The position numbers and the translations under genes were made by a program. Positions 52,851 to 63,063 of a stretch of 64,000 bases of DNA are shown piece by piece. Below the pieces are notes generated by a model. That model ran no database searches. It was not told the DNA's origin and saw only the letters and a list, made by a program, of their open reading frames with translations. Every line of letters begins with the position of its first letter. The stretch's first letter is position 1. Source of the stretch: JAQTNA01 sp043743785 (GTDB lineage Bacteria > Pseudomonadota > Gammaproteobacteria > Burkholderiales > Rhodocyclaceae); assembly GCA_043743785.1 (NCBI GenBank), contig JAYTVW010000027.1:1-64000 (forward strand), in the 5' to 3' direction.

Positions 52851-53503
52851 TTCCCATTGGAGAGAGGTCAATAGACAACGCAGAACGACGGGCGATATCA
52901 CTGCTTTTCCTTGGCATGGCGGGGTTTATGCCCATCATCAACATCGTCACGCAGGTAGTGGCCTTCAGGCGGGTTCGGCGGACGGGGACGGCCCAATGGG
53001 ACGCTGGCAAATTCCAGGTTGTCTATGAAAATGGTAGTGCATGGAAATACGTTGCAGCAGCGGCGTTCGCATTTCTCATTTTCTCATTTTCTGGTGAGTT
53101 TCTGAAGCGGGCCGTAGAGTCCTCGGCAATACAGAGAGGAGGAGACTCGGATTACACAGAACACGCTACCATTAAGCAGCCACCTCCATCTATCGGCATC
53201 GTTGCCCCATTCAAACAAGCCAACCCTTCCATCCAACCTCCGCAAACCGGCCTTTATGGAGACCTAACGCCAAACAGGCAAATATATAGTCGTAGTCTTT
53301 ACGGGGATTCTCTTAACTACCCTACATCGGCCACATCACAAAAAAACCCAAAACCTAGTGTCACCAAGTACCCGCTTCCAATAAATCCTAATAGTGGGTC
53401 AAATAATGTCGAAACCAATGGGTTAGGAAGTTGTGTATCTAAGCCGGTAATGACTGACAACGACTACCGTGCATGTGGAATCATTCCACCAGGTGCAAAG
53501 TAG
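52847..53503 (+). CDS. Membrane protein with one or two transmembrane segments
   Basis: The 218-residue product has two hydrophobic segments (RRAISLLFLGMAGFMPIINIVTQVVAF and YVAAAAFAFLIFSFSGEFL), followed by a Pro/Asn/Ser-rich tail of about 120 residues with two Cys. The start is GTG at 52847, coupled to the previous stop. The topology suggests a membrane-anchored protein with an exposed tail. Function unknown. Confidence 0.65.
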   Translation: MIPIGERSIDNAERRAISLLFLGMAGFMPIINIVTQVVAFRRVRRTGTAQWDAGKFQVVYENGSAWKYVAAAAFAFLIFSFSGEFLKRAVESSAIQRGGDSDYTEHATIKQPPPSIGIVAPFKQANPSIQPPQTGLYGDLTPNRQIYSRSLYGDSLNYPTSATSQKNPKPSVTKYPLPINPNSGSNNVETNGLGSCVSKPVMTDNDYRACGIIPPGAK

Positions 53504-53606
53504 ATCCCATGTTGCCGTACGCTCGACGGATTATTTTTCTTGGCCACGATGGGAAAGCAGTGACTTTCCGAGTCTAGCCAAGCCGCTATCCTGAAAGGAG
53601 TGAACG

Positions 53607-53885
53607 ATGGCATTTATAGACCTGCCAGATGATGAACTTCTTCTTGCCCTGTGCATCCTCAAAGAGCAACTGGACGACCCCTCCGCATGGTGCCGGGAAT
53701 TACGGCGGCTCTATCACCCGGATATAAGCTCTCCCAAGACAACTGCAGATTCGGAGGCGCTAACGGAGGCGAGGCGCTGCCTGTACGACTTGGTCAAGGA
53801 ACGCCCGCCCAGGCCAACGCTGAGCACGACAGAGGAGGATGATGGACTTCTGGCAGGGTTTCCCGGATTTCAGAAGTCGGGGTAG
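53607..53885 (+). CDS. J-domain-like small protein
   Basis: The 92-residue protein contains CRELRRLYHPDISSPKTTADSEALTEARRCLYDLV, which fits the core of a J domain: an HPD tripeptide between helices II and III. Helix I and the Gly/Phe region are reduced, so it is a short J-like protein. It could recruit a DnaK-type chaperone or be a phage relic. A good AAAGGAG ribosome site precedes the start. Confidence 0.6.
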   Translation: MAFIDLPDDELLLALCILKEQLDDPSAWCRELRRLYHPDISSPKTTADSEALTEARRCLYDLVKERPPRPTLSTTEEDDGLLAGFPGFQKSG

Positions 53886-54408
53886 AAATAGGGTGCCAAA
53901 CGGTTGGAGGGACGCCGCTCCCTCATCCTAACTGCTGAACGCAGCCCCGCAGAGGGCGAATTTTCTGACGTTCAACCATCTGGCAGGGCCATCATACGCC
54001 ATCATCAACGGTTCGCTTTTTTCCGTACCGTTACCGGTGACGGTGACCAGATACCACTGACACCGGCCAGGAATCTCCCGTAATGCACCGCCTTCGACTC
54101 CGACCAGGCGCATGGTCCACCGAGGTCTCCTTGAAGTTAAGGAGATCCCCAGCCTTGGCTGAACAGAAATACTCATTATTGGGCCACGGACGGAAACTCA
54201 GCCATGAGTTTCACCAGATGAACGGGGTAACGATTCGTTATACCCTTTGGGGGAGGGGTATACGCACTCTACCGGCCGGTATCACCGTGGAAGGCCGTGA
54301 AACTCTGGTACATGGTCCGGTGTCGAAGGCAAAACGGTTAGCTGCAGCGCTTGCCCCGGCTGTGGATGTGCTGATAGAGCAAGGAGGCGCCGACTGGAGC
54401 CGGCAACG
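53886..54408. other. Gap with only weak open frames
   Basis: Two weak frames face each other here (plus 54083-54412 and minus 53928-54113). The minus frame (MRLVGVEGGALREIPGRCQW and onward) is the more protein-like, with AAGGAG 13 bases upstream. I do not accept either firmly. No RNA gene or repeat seen. Confidence 0.4.
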
Positions 54409-54849
54409 TTAGCCGCCTCCAGCGTAGAGTCCATGTTCGTGGTCGATCCATACTGGGTACAACACTTCCCCGATCCAAAAGCCGTGGATCCGCCCCAGTT
54501 CATCTCTCGCCAAAGAAAACTGCCAAGGCTGGCAGCCCTGTAACTGCTGGGAGAGGTGGGAGTAACCGTTCGGTTCGGATGTATCTTCCCACTTGATCTG
54601 ATGGGAGCGGAGTGCCTTTCCTGTTTGCCGAAAGGCTTGGCATTCCATTGTGCTAATTTGCTTGAGCCGGTCGAACAAGGCGCCCAAGTATTGGTGTTTT
54701 TCCGCGGTATCTGGAATGCTAAACTTTTCGTGTTCAAGATCCAGATACTTGAACGAGAATCGCACCAATCCCTGATGAATCTGCTCAGGGGTTTTTACCG
54801 TGGACTCTTTCTTGGTTAGCTGTCCCTTATTGATCCTGGGGGGCATCAT
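54409..54849 (-). CDS. Putative toxin of a Panacea-type pair
   Basis: The 146-residue protein overlaps the end of the Panacea gene by 23 bases, so the two are coupled. The sequence (LVRFSFKYLDLEHEKFSIPDTAEKHQYLGALFDRLKQISTMECQAF, then SHLSQQLQGCQPWQFSLARDELGRIHGFWIGEVLYPVWIDHEHGLY) has a conserved feel with Trp and His-rich strands. Small proteins of this size downstream of Panacea (DUF4065) genes act as toxins neutralised by the Panacea protein. The toxic activity here is not known. Confidence 0.6.
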   Translation of the reverse strand: MMPPRINKGQLTKKESTVKTPEQIHQGLVRFSFKYLDLEHEKFSIPDTAEKHQYLGALFDRLKQISTMECQAFRQTGKALRSHQIKWEDTSEPNGYSHLSQQLQGCQPWQFSLARDELGRIHGFWIGEVLYPVWIDHEHGLYAGGG

Positions 54850-55288
54850 TCAATCCAATGAAAAACGCCTTCATTATGCCAACATCGAGAACGCGGTTGG
54901 ACTCAGCGTCAGCGGGCAAGTCTCCTCGAGCAACAAGCCATGGCTGCTCGCCGTGAGTGCGCAGCTCTAACTCGTAACCGGAGTCAGATCCGTATGCGCC
55001 CAAGACTGCGTCAATGACTTCAACGAGATCCTTATCGAGGTCAGGCTTTACCACCTCTTCAAAAATGGGGTTCCAGCGGTATTGTTTGTACGTCCCGTAC
55101 ACCCCAGGCTGGACGGGACCATGAACCCATGCCTCAAGACGGTCATTGAACGCGGCCCCGCCGCGCAGGGCTAGGTGCCAGCCTTGGACATAGTAGAGGA
55201 GCTTCTGGAGCTTCAGATTGCTTACGGGATCTCCGGCCTCCTGAAAGAAGCGCACCATGTAACGGGCTACTTCCTGAGCAGTTGCCAT
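54827..55288 (-). CDS. Panacea/DUF4065 (SocA-like) antitoxin
   Basis: The 153-residue protein matches the Panacea domain: VARYMVRFFQEAGDPVSNLKLQKLLYYVQGWHLALRGGAAFNDRLEAWVHGPVQPGVYGTYKQYRWNPI, with the KLQKLLYYVQ and WVHGPVxPxVY signatures. These proteins bind toxins directly and neutralise unrelated toxin folds. The gene is upstream of a coupled small gene on the same strand, the classical antitoxin-toxin order. Confidence 0.93.
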   Translation of the reverse strand: MATAQEVARYMVRFFQEAGDPVSNLKLQKLLYYVQGWHLALRGGAAFNDRLEAWVHGPVQPGVYGTYKQYRWNPIFEEVVKPDLDKDLVEVIDAVLGAYGSDSGYELELRTHGEQPWLVARGDLPADAESNRVLDVGIMKAFFIGLNDAPQDQ

Positions 55289-55295
55289 ATTTGCC

Positions 55296-55745
55296 TCACT
55301 TGATGTGTGTGTTTCGGACGGCAGGCGATGAACAACTCCCGCTCTGCACCGTACGTCGCTTGTCAGATTGTAGGTTTATCGATTTGCCATGTAAAGGAAT
55401 CTGTGGCGACATGCACCAATCGGACTTAGGCAACACGAATTCGTTCCGGCTGCTGCCTCTCGATGCCCCCAACCCGGCCATCTTGAGCTTTTCACTCGCG
55501 TGGAACGTCACCACCCGCCGTGCACAGATGGGTATTTCCTCGCCCGTCTTGGGATTACGCCCAGGCCGCTCCAGGTTGTCTCGCAGCGTGAAGACACCGA
55601 AGCCTGACAGCTTGACTTCCTTGCCGGCCTCCAAGGTTGCGGAGATTTCCTCGAAGAAGGCTTCCACCATTTGCTTCGCTTCACGGATGGTCAGCCCGAT
55701 GCCGTCTATGAGGTGCTGGGCAAGTTCAGCTTTGGTGAGGGTCAT
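55296..55745 (-). CDS. IHF-alpha-like protein with unusual C-terminal tail
   Basis: From the ATG at 55745 the first 95 residues (TLTKAELAQHLIDGIGLTIREAKQMVEAFFEEISATLEAGKEVKLSGFGVFTLRDNLERPGRNPKTGEEIPICARRVVTFHASEKLK) are a complete IHF-alpha fold with the GFGVF and RNPKTG arm motifs. A further 50 residues (after GASRGSSRNEFV) do not belong to the family and are low-complexity. The gene sits just downstream of the CAU tRNA, as if part of an integrated element. Normal chromosomal ihfA usually lies by pheT. Confidence 0.8.
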   Translation of the reverse strand: MTLTKAELAQHLIDGIGLTIREAKQMVEAFFEEISATLEAGKEVKLSGFGVFTLRDNLERPGRNPKTGEEIPICARRVVTFHASEKLKMAGLGASRGSSRNEFVLPKSDWCMSPQIPLHGKSINLQSDKRRTVQSGSCSSPAVRNTHIK

Positions 55746-55814
55746 GGTTGGTACGGGTGGGTGGTAGGCCGTTTTTTCCGAATATGAGTACACATTGGGT
55801 ACACAAGCCCGGAA

Positions 55815-55844
55815 AAGCAAAAGCCCGACCTTGTGGGTCGGGCT
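55815..55844 (-). terminator. Terminator of the CAU tRNA gene
   Basis: On the minus strand, AGCCCGACC-loop-GGTCGGGCT runs into TTTTGCTTTT, shortly after the tRNA 3' end. The AATCAAGCACTTAG spacer preceding it is shared with the copy at 42707. Confidence 0.9.
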
Positions 55845-55859
55845 AAGTGCTTGATTATA

Positions 55860-55938
55860 TGGTGGGCCCCCCGAGAGTCGAACTCGGCACCAATGGATTA
55901 TGAGTCCACTGCTCTAACCAGGCATGAGCTAGAGGCCC
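55860..55938 (-). tRNA. tRNA with CAU anticodon (Ile2 or Met)
   Basis: The 79-base gene encodes CCA. Acceptor stem GGGCCTC/GGGGCCC, D-arm GCTC…GAGC with an 11-base loop, anticodon loop CTCATAA in stem TGGA/TCCA, T-arm CCGAG/CTCGG with loop TTCGACT. The anticodon is CAU. Sequence cannot tell elongator Met from tRNA-Ile2; the position beside rpoD suggests Ile2, by analogy with related genomes. The 3' half differs from the att copies at 35564 and 42660, so it is a different tRNA. Confidence 0.9.
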
Positions 55939-55992
55939 TTTTGTTCCGCGCCGAGGGGGCGTGGAACGGTAAAACGGTGATGTAAGCATGGC

Positions 55993-56033
55993 GGGGAATG
56001 GTGGGCTGAAGCCCACCTTACCGGCCATTCCCC
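55993..56033. terminator. Hairpin downstream of rpoD with REP-like core
   Basis: GGGGAATGG (55993-56001) pairs with CCATTCCCC (56025-56033) around the inner palindrome GGTGGGCTGAAGCCCACC. The inner part resembles REP-like palindromes at 60860 and 63804. It may terminate rpoD transcription, though the U-run is weak. Confidence 0.55.
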
Positions 56034-56063
56034 GGCAGAAACCCGGGGGATGTTAAACGATTA

Positions 56064-58016
56064 TCAGGTTTCCGTGTCCAGGAAACTCCTCAAACGATCC
56101 GAACGGCTGGGGTGGCGCAGCTTTCTCAAGGCCTTGGCTTCGATCTGGCGGATGCGCTCCCGGGTCACGTCGAACTGCTTGCCGACTTCTTCCAGGGTGT
56201 GGTCCGTGTTCATTTCGATGCCGAAACGCATGCGCAGCACCTTGGCTTCCCGGGGCGTCAGGGTGTCCAGGATGTCCTTGGTTACGTCCCTGAGGCTGGC
56301 GTAGATGGCCGCGTCGTTGGGCGCCAGGGTCGCGGAGTCCTCGATAAAGTCCCCCAGGTGGGAGTCGTCGTCGTCGCCGATTGGCGTTTCCATGGAAATG
56401 GGTTCCTTGGAAATTTTCAGGATCTTCCTGATCTTCTCCTCGGGCATTTCCATTTTTTCCGCCAGGGTGGCCGGATCCGGCTCGGCTCCGGTTTCCTGCA
56501 GGATCTGGCGGCTGATGCGATTCATCTTGTTGATGGTTTCAATCATGTGCACCGGAATGCGGATGGTGCGGGCCTGGTCCGCGATGGAGCGGGTGATGGC
56601 CTGGCGAATCCACCAGGTGGCATAGGTCGAGAATTTGTAGCCGCGGCGATATTCGAACTTGTCCACCGCCTTCATCAGGCCGATGTTGCCTTCCTGAATC
56701 AGGTCGAGGAACTGCAGACCCCGATTCGTGTACTTCTTGGCGATGGAAATCACCAGGCGCAGGTTGGCCTCGGTCATCTCGCGCTTGGCGCGGCGGGCCT
56801 TGGCCTCGCCGGTGGACATCTGCTTGTTGATGTCCTTCAGTTCCTTCAGCGAAATCCCGATGCGGTCCTGCAGGTCGATGAGCTTCTGCTGTTGTTCGAT
56901 GATGGCGGGGGCGGCGCGCATGAGTTGGGCGCCGTAGAGCTTGCCGGCGCCGATTTCACCCTTGAGCCAGTCCAGATTGGTTTCGTGCCCCGGGAACACC
57001 TTGATGAAGTGGGGCCGCGGCATGTTGCTCTTCCGGACGCACAGTTCCTGGATCTTGCGCTCGTGGTTGCGCACGTCCTCCACCATGTTGCGCACGGAGT
57101 CGCACAGGCGCTCGGTGATGCGGGCGGTGAAGCGGATGTTGAGCAACTCGTCGCTGATCTGCTGCTGCACCAACTGGTAGGCAGCGCTGATGGAGCCGTG
57201 CTTGCCCAGGGCCACCATCATTTTTTCCGACAGGGTGCGGATGATGGCGAAGCGCTCCAGGGCGTCGGTCTTCAACTGAGCCAGGGAGGCGGACACGGCG
57301 GCGCTGCCGTCGTCATCCTCGTCCACGACTTCACCGGCAGTTTCGTCTTCCAGGTCTTCCTCGGGGGGCGCCTCAGTGGCCTCGACGGCGTTGGGGTCGA
57401 TGATGCCGTCCACCAGCTCATCGACGCGCATCTCGTCGTTTTCCACCTTGGCCGCCATTTCCAACATCTCGGCGATGGTGGAGGGGCAGGCGGAAATGGC
57501 CTGCACCATGTATTTGAGGCCGTCCTCGATGCGCTTGGCGATCTCGATTTCGCCTTCGCGGGTGAGGAGTTCCACGGAACCCATCTCGCGCATATACATA
57601 CGCACCGGATCGGTGGTGCGGCCGAACTCGGAGTCCACGGAAGAGAGGGCCTGTTCCGCCTCCAGGGCCACGTCCTCGTCCTCGACGACGGGCGCCACGG
57701 CCTCGTTCATCAAGAGGGTTTCGGAATCCGGCGCCTCGTCGTAGACCGAAATCCCCATGTCGTTGAACGTGGAGATAATGGATTCGATCTGCTCGGCATC
57801 CACCATGTCGTCCGGCAGGTGGTCGTTCACCTCCGCATAGGTCAGGAAACCACGTTCCTTGCCCAGGGCGATCAGGTTTTTCAGGCGCGTGCGGCGGGCA
57901 TCCAGGTCCGCAGGAGCGACGGCGGGATTGTCTCCCTCCGGCAACAGAACCTTGTCCTTGGCTTTGGCCGTTTTGCCTTTGGCAGTTTCTTTGCGGGGCG
58001 CTTTTTCCTTGGCCAT
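56064..58016 (-). CDS. rpoD: RNA polymerase sigma factor RpoD (sigma-70)
   Basis: The 650-residue protein (start MAKEKAPRK, with GAGGAACAAC upstream) has the sigma-70 layout: region 1.1 (about 45-115), the non-conserved insertion, region 1.2-2 with ARRAKREMTEANLRLVISIAKKYTNRGLQFLDLIQEGNIGLMKAVDKFEYRRGYKFSTYATWWIRQAITRSIADQARTIRIPVHMIETINK, region 3, and region 4 with LREVGKQFDVTRERIRQIEAKALRKLR. It directs housekeeping transcription and is the last gene of the rpsU-yqeY-dnaG-rpoD operon. The tRNA and IHF-like gene follow. Confidence 0.98.
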   Translation of the reverse strand: MAKEKAPRKETAKGKTAKAKDKVLLPEGDNPAVAPADLDARRTRLKNLIALGKERGFLTYAEVNDHLPDDMVDAEQIESIISTFNDMGISVYDEAPDSETLLMNEAVAPVVEDEDVALEAEQALSSVDSEFGRTTDPVRMYMREMGSVELLTREGEIEIAKRIEDGLKYMVQAISACPSTIAEMLEMAAKVENDEMRVDELVDGIIDPNAVEATEAPPEEDLEDETAGEVVDEDDDGSAAVSASLAQLKTDALERFAIIRTLSEKMMVALGKHGSISAAYQLVQQQISDELLNIRFTARITERLCDSVRNMVEDVRNHERKIQELCVRKSNMPRPHFIKVFPGHETNLDWLKGEIGAGKLYGAQLMRAAPAIIEQQQKLIDLQDRIGISLKELKDINKQMSTGEAKARRAKREMTEANLRLVISIAKKYTNRGLQFLDLIQEGNIGLMKAVDKFEYRRGYKFSTYATWWIRQAITRSIADQARTIRIPVHMIETINKMNRISRQILQETGAEPDPATLAEKMEMPEEKIRKILKISKEPISMETPIGDDDDSHLGDFIEDSATLAPNDAAIYASLRDVTKDILDTLTPREAKVLRMRFGIEMNTDHTLEEVGKQFDVTRERIRQIEAKALRKLRHPSRSDRLRSFLDTET

Positions 58017-58068
58017 GTTGTTCCTCTGCAAACCCGAACGGGCGATGTGCGGCAAACCCGCGATTATA

Positions 58069-59853
58069 CTACAGACTCCCGGCCAGAGCCGAGGTTTTAA
58101 CCCTATGTTTTTGCGCCAAAAGTTCTGTGTAGCGGCGCTTTTCTTCTTCGTTCAGGCCCGACTCGCGGGCCTTGGTGCTGAGGGCGTTGAACTCCTGGGT
58201 AGTCAAATCCTGGCGCAGGGCATCTACGTGATCGTTGAATTCCTTTTCCAGAACATCCTCGTCGGTCTTTTCGGAAAACACCTCCTGGGCGATTTCCAGC
58301 AGGAAGGATTCGTGGCGTGAGCCGCGAAAATGCTCGAGCACCATGCCCATTCCGCCCTTCGGCAGTTCGCCGTGGTCCACTGCATCGGCAAGATCCCGCA
58401 AAATCTCCCCCTCCGTGGCATCCATATTGAGGACTTCCACCGGCAGGTTGGCTGACCAGGTGGGCTTTTCCAGCACGATCTTCAGCAGGCGGCGCAGCTT
58501 CGGCGGCGGCGCCCGCCGTGGGCCGCCGCGAGCCGGTCCCTTTGACGTTTGGCGGGCCGGTGCGACCAAGGGCTGGAGGCCGCACGCCGCTTCCACCTCC
58601 CGGGCTTCCATCTGGGCCGCTGTTGCCAAGGCCTTGGTCAGCTGCAGGCGCAGGAGCGGGGCCTGGAGTCGGCTAATTAAGGGCTTGGCGTCAAAAATCA
58701 AGCGGGAGCGGCCTTCGGCACTGGAAAGATCGCTACGGGAGCGTAATTCCTGCAGCAGGAAATCCGTCAGCGGCATGGCCTCCTTCACTTGTGCATCGAA
58801 GGCTTCCACGCCGAATTCCCGTACATAGGAATCCGGATCATGTTCCTTGGGCAGGAACAGGAAGGCGGCGGACTTGCCGTCCACCATCTGCTCCAGGCTG
58901 GCTTCCAGGGCGCGCCAGGCGGCCTTGCGGCCGGCGTTGTCACCATCGAAGCAGAACACCACTTTTTCCGCCTGGCGCAACAACTTGTGTACGTGATTGG
59001 GCGTGGTGGCCGTGCCCAGGGTGGCCACCGCGTTGCCGACACCGAACTGGGCCAGGGCCACCACGTCCATGTAGCCTTCCACCACGATCACCGTGTCCCG
59101 GGCGCGAATGGTGGGGCGGGCCTGGGGTAGGCCATACAGTTCCCGACCCTTCTCAAAGAGGGGCGTTTCCGGTGAATTCAAGTATTTGGGTTCGCCCACA
59201 CCCATGACCCGTCCGCCGAAACCCACAACGTTGCCCTTGCCGTCGATGATGGGAAACATGACCCGGTCGCGGAAGCGGTCGTAGCGACTGCCGGCCTCGT
59301 TGACGATGACCAGGCCCGCCTCCTCCAATTCCGCCGCGTCGTAATTCGGGAAGGCCTGTTTCAATCCATTCCAGCCGTCCGGCGCGTAGCCGATGCCGAA
59401 GCGGGCGGCGATTTCCCCGGTGAGGCCCCGCTGCTTCAGGTAGTCGATGGCGGCGGCGCTGAGCTTCAGTTGTTCCCGGTAGAACTTGGCGGCCCGGGCC
59501 ATCACGTCCGTGAGGGAAGTGAACTTCTCGACCTTGTGTCCGTCGCCGGCGTGGTGCTGGCGCTCCTCCGGCACAGGGATGCCCAGTCGCGCCGCCAGAT
59601 CCCGGATGGCGTCCGGGTAGGCGAGGCCCGAGTACTCCATGAGGAAGCCGATGGCGCTGCCGTGGGCGCCGCAGCCGAAGCAATGGTAGAACTGCTTGGA
59701 GGGGCTGACCGTGAAGGAGGGGCTTTTTTCGCTGTGAAACGGGCAGCAGGCTTGATAGTTCGCCCCCGCCTTCTTCAGCGGCACATAGCGTTCCACCACA
59801 TCCACAATGTCGATGCGGGTCAGCAGGTCCTGAATGAAGGATTGAGGGATCAC
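58069..59853 (-). CDS. dnaG: DNA primase DnaG
   Basis: The 594-residue protein begins MIPQSFIQDLLTRIDIVDVVERYVPLKKAGANYQACCPFHSEKSPSFTVSPSKQFYHCFGCG, the CHC2 zinc-binding domain. The catalytic Toprim region includes GYMDVVALAQFGV and VVFCFDGDNAGRKAAWRAL. The C-terminal helicase-binding domain is present. It synthesises RNA primers for the replisome. It lies 53 bases before the rpoD start, in the classic macromolecular-synthesis order. Confidence 0.98.
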   Translation of the reverse strand: MIPQSFIQDLLTRIDIVDVVERYVPLKKAGANYQACCPFHSEKSPSFTVSPSKQFYHCFGCGAHGSAIGFLMEYSGLAYPDAIRDLAARLGIPVPEERQHHAGDGHKVEKFTSLTDVMARAAKFYREQLKLSAAAIDYLKQRGLTGEIAARFGIGYAPDGWNGLKQAFPNYDAAELEEAGLVIVNEAGSRYDRFRDRVMFPIIDGKGNVVGFGGRVMGVGEPKYLNSPETPLFEKGRELYGLPQARPTIRARDTVIVVEGYMDVVALAQFGVGNAVATLGTATTPNHVHKLLRQAEKVVFCFDGDNAGRKAAWRALEASLEQMVDGKSAAFLFLPKEHDPDSYVREFGVEAFDAQVKEAMPLTDFLLQELRSRSDLSSAEGRSRLIFDAKPLISRLQAPLLRLQLTKALATAAQMEAREVEAACGLQPLVAPARQTSKGPARGGPRRAPPPKLRRLLKIVLEKPTWSANLPVEVLNMDATEGEILRDLADAVDHGELPKGGMGMVLEHFRGSRHESFLLEIAQEVFSEKTDEDVLEKEFNDHVDALRQDLTTQEFNALSTKARESGLNEEEKRRYTELLAQKHRVKTSALAGSL

Positions 59854-59958
59854 TTTCGAAAGGCGTGAGGGGTGAGGAGTGAGGGGTGAGGAGTCTGCCG
59901 GACGCCACCTGTCGACCGCGCCAGAACGGCTTGGGGCCGAACTCCTTTCCCCTGGTTC

Positions 59959-60405
59959 TTAGCGCATCAATGCCGCTTTCACCAGGCCGGACACCTGGCC
60001 CATGTCGGTGCGGCCGGCAAGGGCGGGTTTGACGATGGCCATGACCTTGCCCATGTCGGCAGGGCCGGTGGCGCCGGATTCGGCCACGGCAGCGGCAATC
60101 ACGGCGGCCACTTCCTCGGCGCTGAAGGGCTGGGGCATGTAGGCCGTCAGCACGACGACTTCGGCTTTCTCGGCGTCCACCAGGTCTGTGCGGCCGGCGG
60201 TTTCGAACTGGCTGATGGAATCCCGGCGCTGTTTCAACATCTTGTCGATGATGGCCACGATGGCGGTATCGTCCAGTGTGATGCGTTCGTCCACTTCCTT
60301 CTGCTTCATGGCGGCCATGAGCAGGCGGATGGTGCCCAGCTTCTGGGCTTCCTTGGCGCGCATGGCGGCCTTCATATCATCGGAGATGCGGTCTTTGAGA
60401 GGCAT
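59959..60405 (-). CDS. GatB/YqeY domain protein
   Basis: The 148-residue product (MPLKDRISDDMKAAMRAKEAQKLGTIRLLMAAMKQKEVD…) matches the YqeY family, a stand-alone relative of the GatB tail domain that may assist tRNA charging. It sits between rpsU and dnaG in the usual order. Motifs include LRxLxxAxKQKEVDxRxxLDD, SQFETAGRTDLVDAEKAE and MGKVMAIVKPALAGRTDMGQVSGLVK. Confidence 0.93.
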   Translation of the reverse strand: MPLKDRISDDMKAAMRAKEAQKLGTIRLLMAAMKQKEVDERITLDDTAIVAIIDKMLKQRRDSISQFETAGRTDLVDAEKAEVVVLTAYMPQPFSAEEVAAVIAAAVAESGATGPADMGKVMAIVKPALAGRTDMGQVSGLVKAALMR

Positions 60406-60456
60406 GGCGTAAGCGATCCATTCAGTGTGGCTGAAAGAGGAGGCGGGGAAAACGCA

Positions 60457-60486
60457 AAAAGCCTCGCCACAAGTGGCAGAGGCTTT
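60457..60486 (-). terminator. Hairpin between rpsU and yqeY
   Basis: On the minus strand, AAAGCCTCTGCCAC-loop-GTGGCGAGGCTTT runs into TTTTTGCGTTTT. It should end or attenuate most rpsU transcripts, and may set a higher level of S21 than of the downstream genes. Confidence 0.85.
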
Positions 60487-60532
60487 CGCGATGACCCGCC
60501 TTCAATGGCCCCGGTTTCCCGGAGCCAAAGTT

Positions 60533-60745
60533 TTAGTACATCTTCGGCGGCAGCTGTTGGCTGCGAATGCGCTTGTGATGACGCTTAACGGCGGCGGCCA
60601 GCTTGCGCTTGCGCTCGGCGGTGGGCTTCTCATAGAACTCACGCGAGCGCAGTTCGGTCAGAACGCCCGTCTTTTCGATGGTGCGCTTGAAGCGGCGAAT
60701 GGCGACTTCAAACGGCTCGTTTTCCTTGACGCGGACTCCCGGCAT
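60533..60745 (-). CDS. rpsU: Ribosomal protein S21
   Basis: The 70-residue protein (MPGVRVKENEPFEVAIRRFKRTIEKTGVLTELRSREFYEKPTAERKRKLAAAVKRHHKRIRSQQLPPKMY) is S21 over its whole length, with the EPFEVAIRRFKRTIEK and RxFYEKPTxxRKRK motifs. It is part of the 30S subunit near the 3' end of 16S rRNA. It is the first gene of the operon with yqeY, dnaG and rpoD. Its promoter should lie in the 60746-61000 region. Confidence 0.98.
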   Translation of the reverse strand: MPGVRVKENEPFEVAIRRFKRTIEKTGVLTELRSREFYEKPTAERKRKLAAAVKRHHKRIRSQQLPPKMY

Positions 60746-60859
60746 TGCAGTTCCCTTGATTGAATTTGGCGGAAAGCCGAGCACTCTACCTCACTTCAAA
60801 GCCAAGATCAAGCTGAAAATCAGGCAGGCTGTTTGGTGCTGCTGTTAATTCGCGCTTGC

Positions 60860-60888
60860 ATTTGTAGGGCCGGCTTCAGCCGGCCAGG
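60860..60888. repeat. REP-like palindrome
   Basis: TTTGTAGGGCCGGCTTCAGC continues as CGGCCAGG, a palindrome GGCCGGCT/AGCCGGCC with a TGTAGG leader. A near-identical copy lies at 63804-63833, and a related one inside the rpoD downstream hairpin. It lies in the intergenic region between rpsU and the RNA helicase. Confidence 0.7.
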
Positions 60889-61118
60889 AATGTTAACGGC
60901 AGCGCTGGCGGGCGGGAGGCGACTCCGTGGGCGCGGCGAAATTTACGCATCGAACATCAAGCATCTGTTGCCTAACGATTTTTCTTGTGTTGCCGGAAAT
61001 CCTCGCGTATAGTGCCGCCTCTTGGTGCGTTGCAGCATCGAAGGTTTTCTTACCTTCCAGGCAATGCCCACTTCGCGTCGTCCCCTGCCTCTCCTCCGCT
61101 TTCTTCAAGCGTGTCCCG

Positions 61119-61142
61119 ATCGGCTGGTGCCGATATATTTTT
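61119..61142 (+). promoter_or_regulatory. Leader hairpin with U-run before the RNA helicase
   Basis: ATCGGC-TGGT-GCCGAT (61119-61134) runs into ATATTTTT. It lies about 60 bases before the start codon in a long leader. It could be a terminator for an upstream transcript, or an attenuator or cold-responsive leader structure; sequence alone cannot decide. Confidence 0.45.
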
Positions 61143-61201
61143 GCGCTGCGTGCCCTGATGGCACCGCGGCGCTCGGACAATTTCGCTTGAAGGAGCACCA
61201 T

Positions 61202-62935
<1,734 letters not shown>

Positions 62936-62959
62936 GCTTCAGGCCGTGATGCAGTAAAA

Positions 62960-62989
62960 CCGGGGGGACTGGGCAACCAGTCCCCCCGG
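62960..62989 (+). terminator. Strong rho-independent terminator
   Basis: A 13-bp perfect stem CCGGGGGGACTGG/CCAGTCCCCCCGG with a GCAA loop lies 25 bases after the helicase stop; the tail GTCGTTTAC is only weakly U-rich. Confidence 0.85.
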
Positions 62990-63063
62990 TGTCGTTTACT
63001 GTGACAAGCTTCAAGTGGAAAGTTTCTTGAACCCGGAACCTTGAGTCATTATCCTTGCGCGCC

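Noticed and set aside
56112..58100. A 662-residue open frame on the plus strand opposite rpoD
   Set aside because: It is the antisense shadow of a certain rpoD gene and its protein is low-complexity His/Gly/Asp-rich; high GC removes stop codons.
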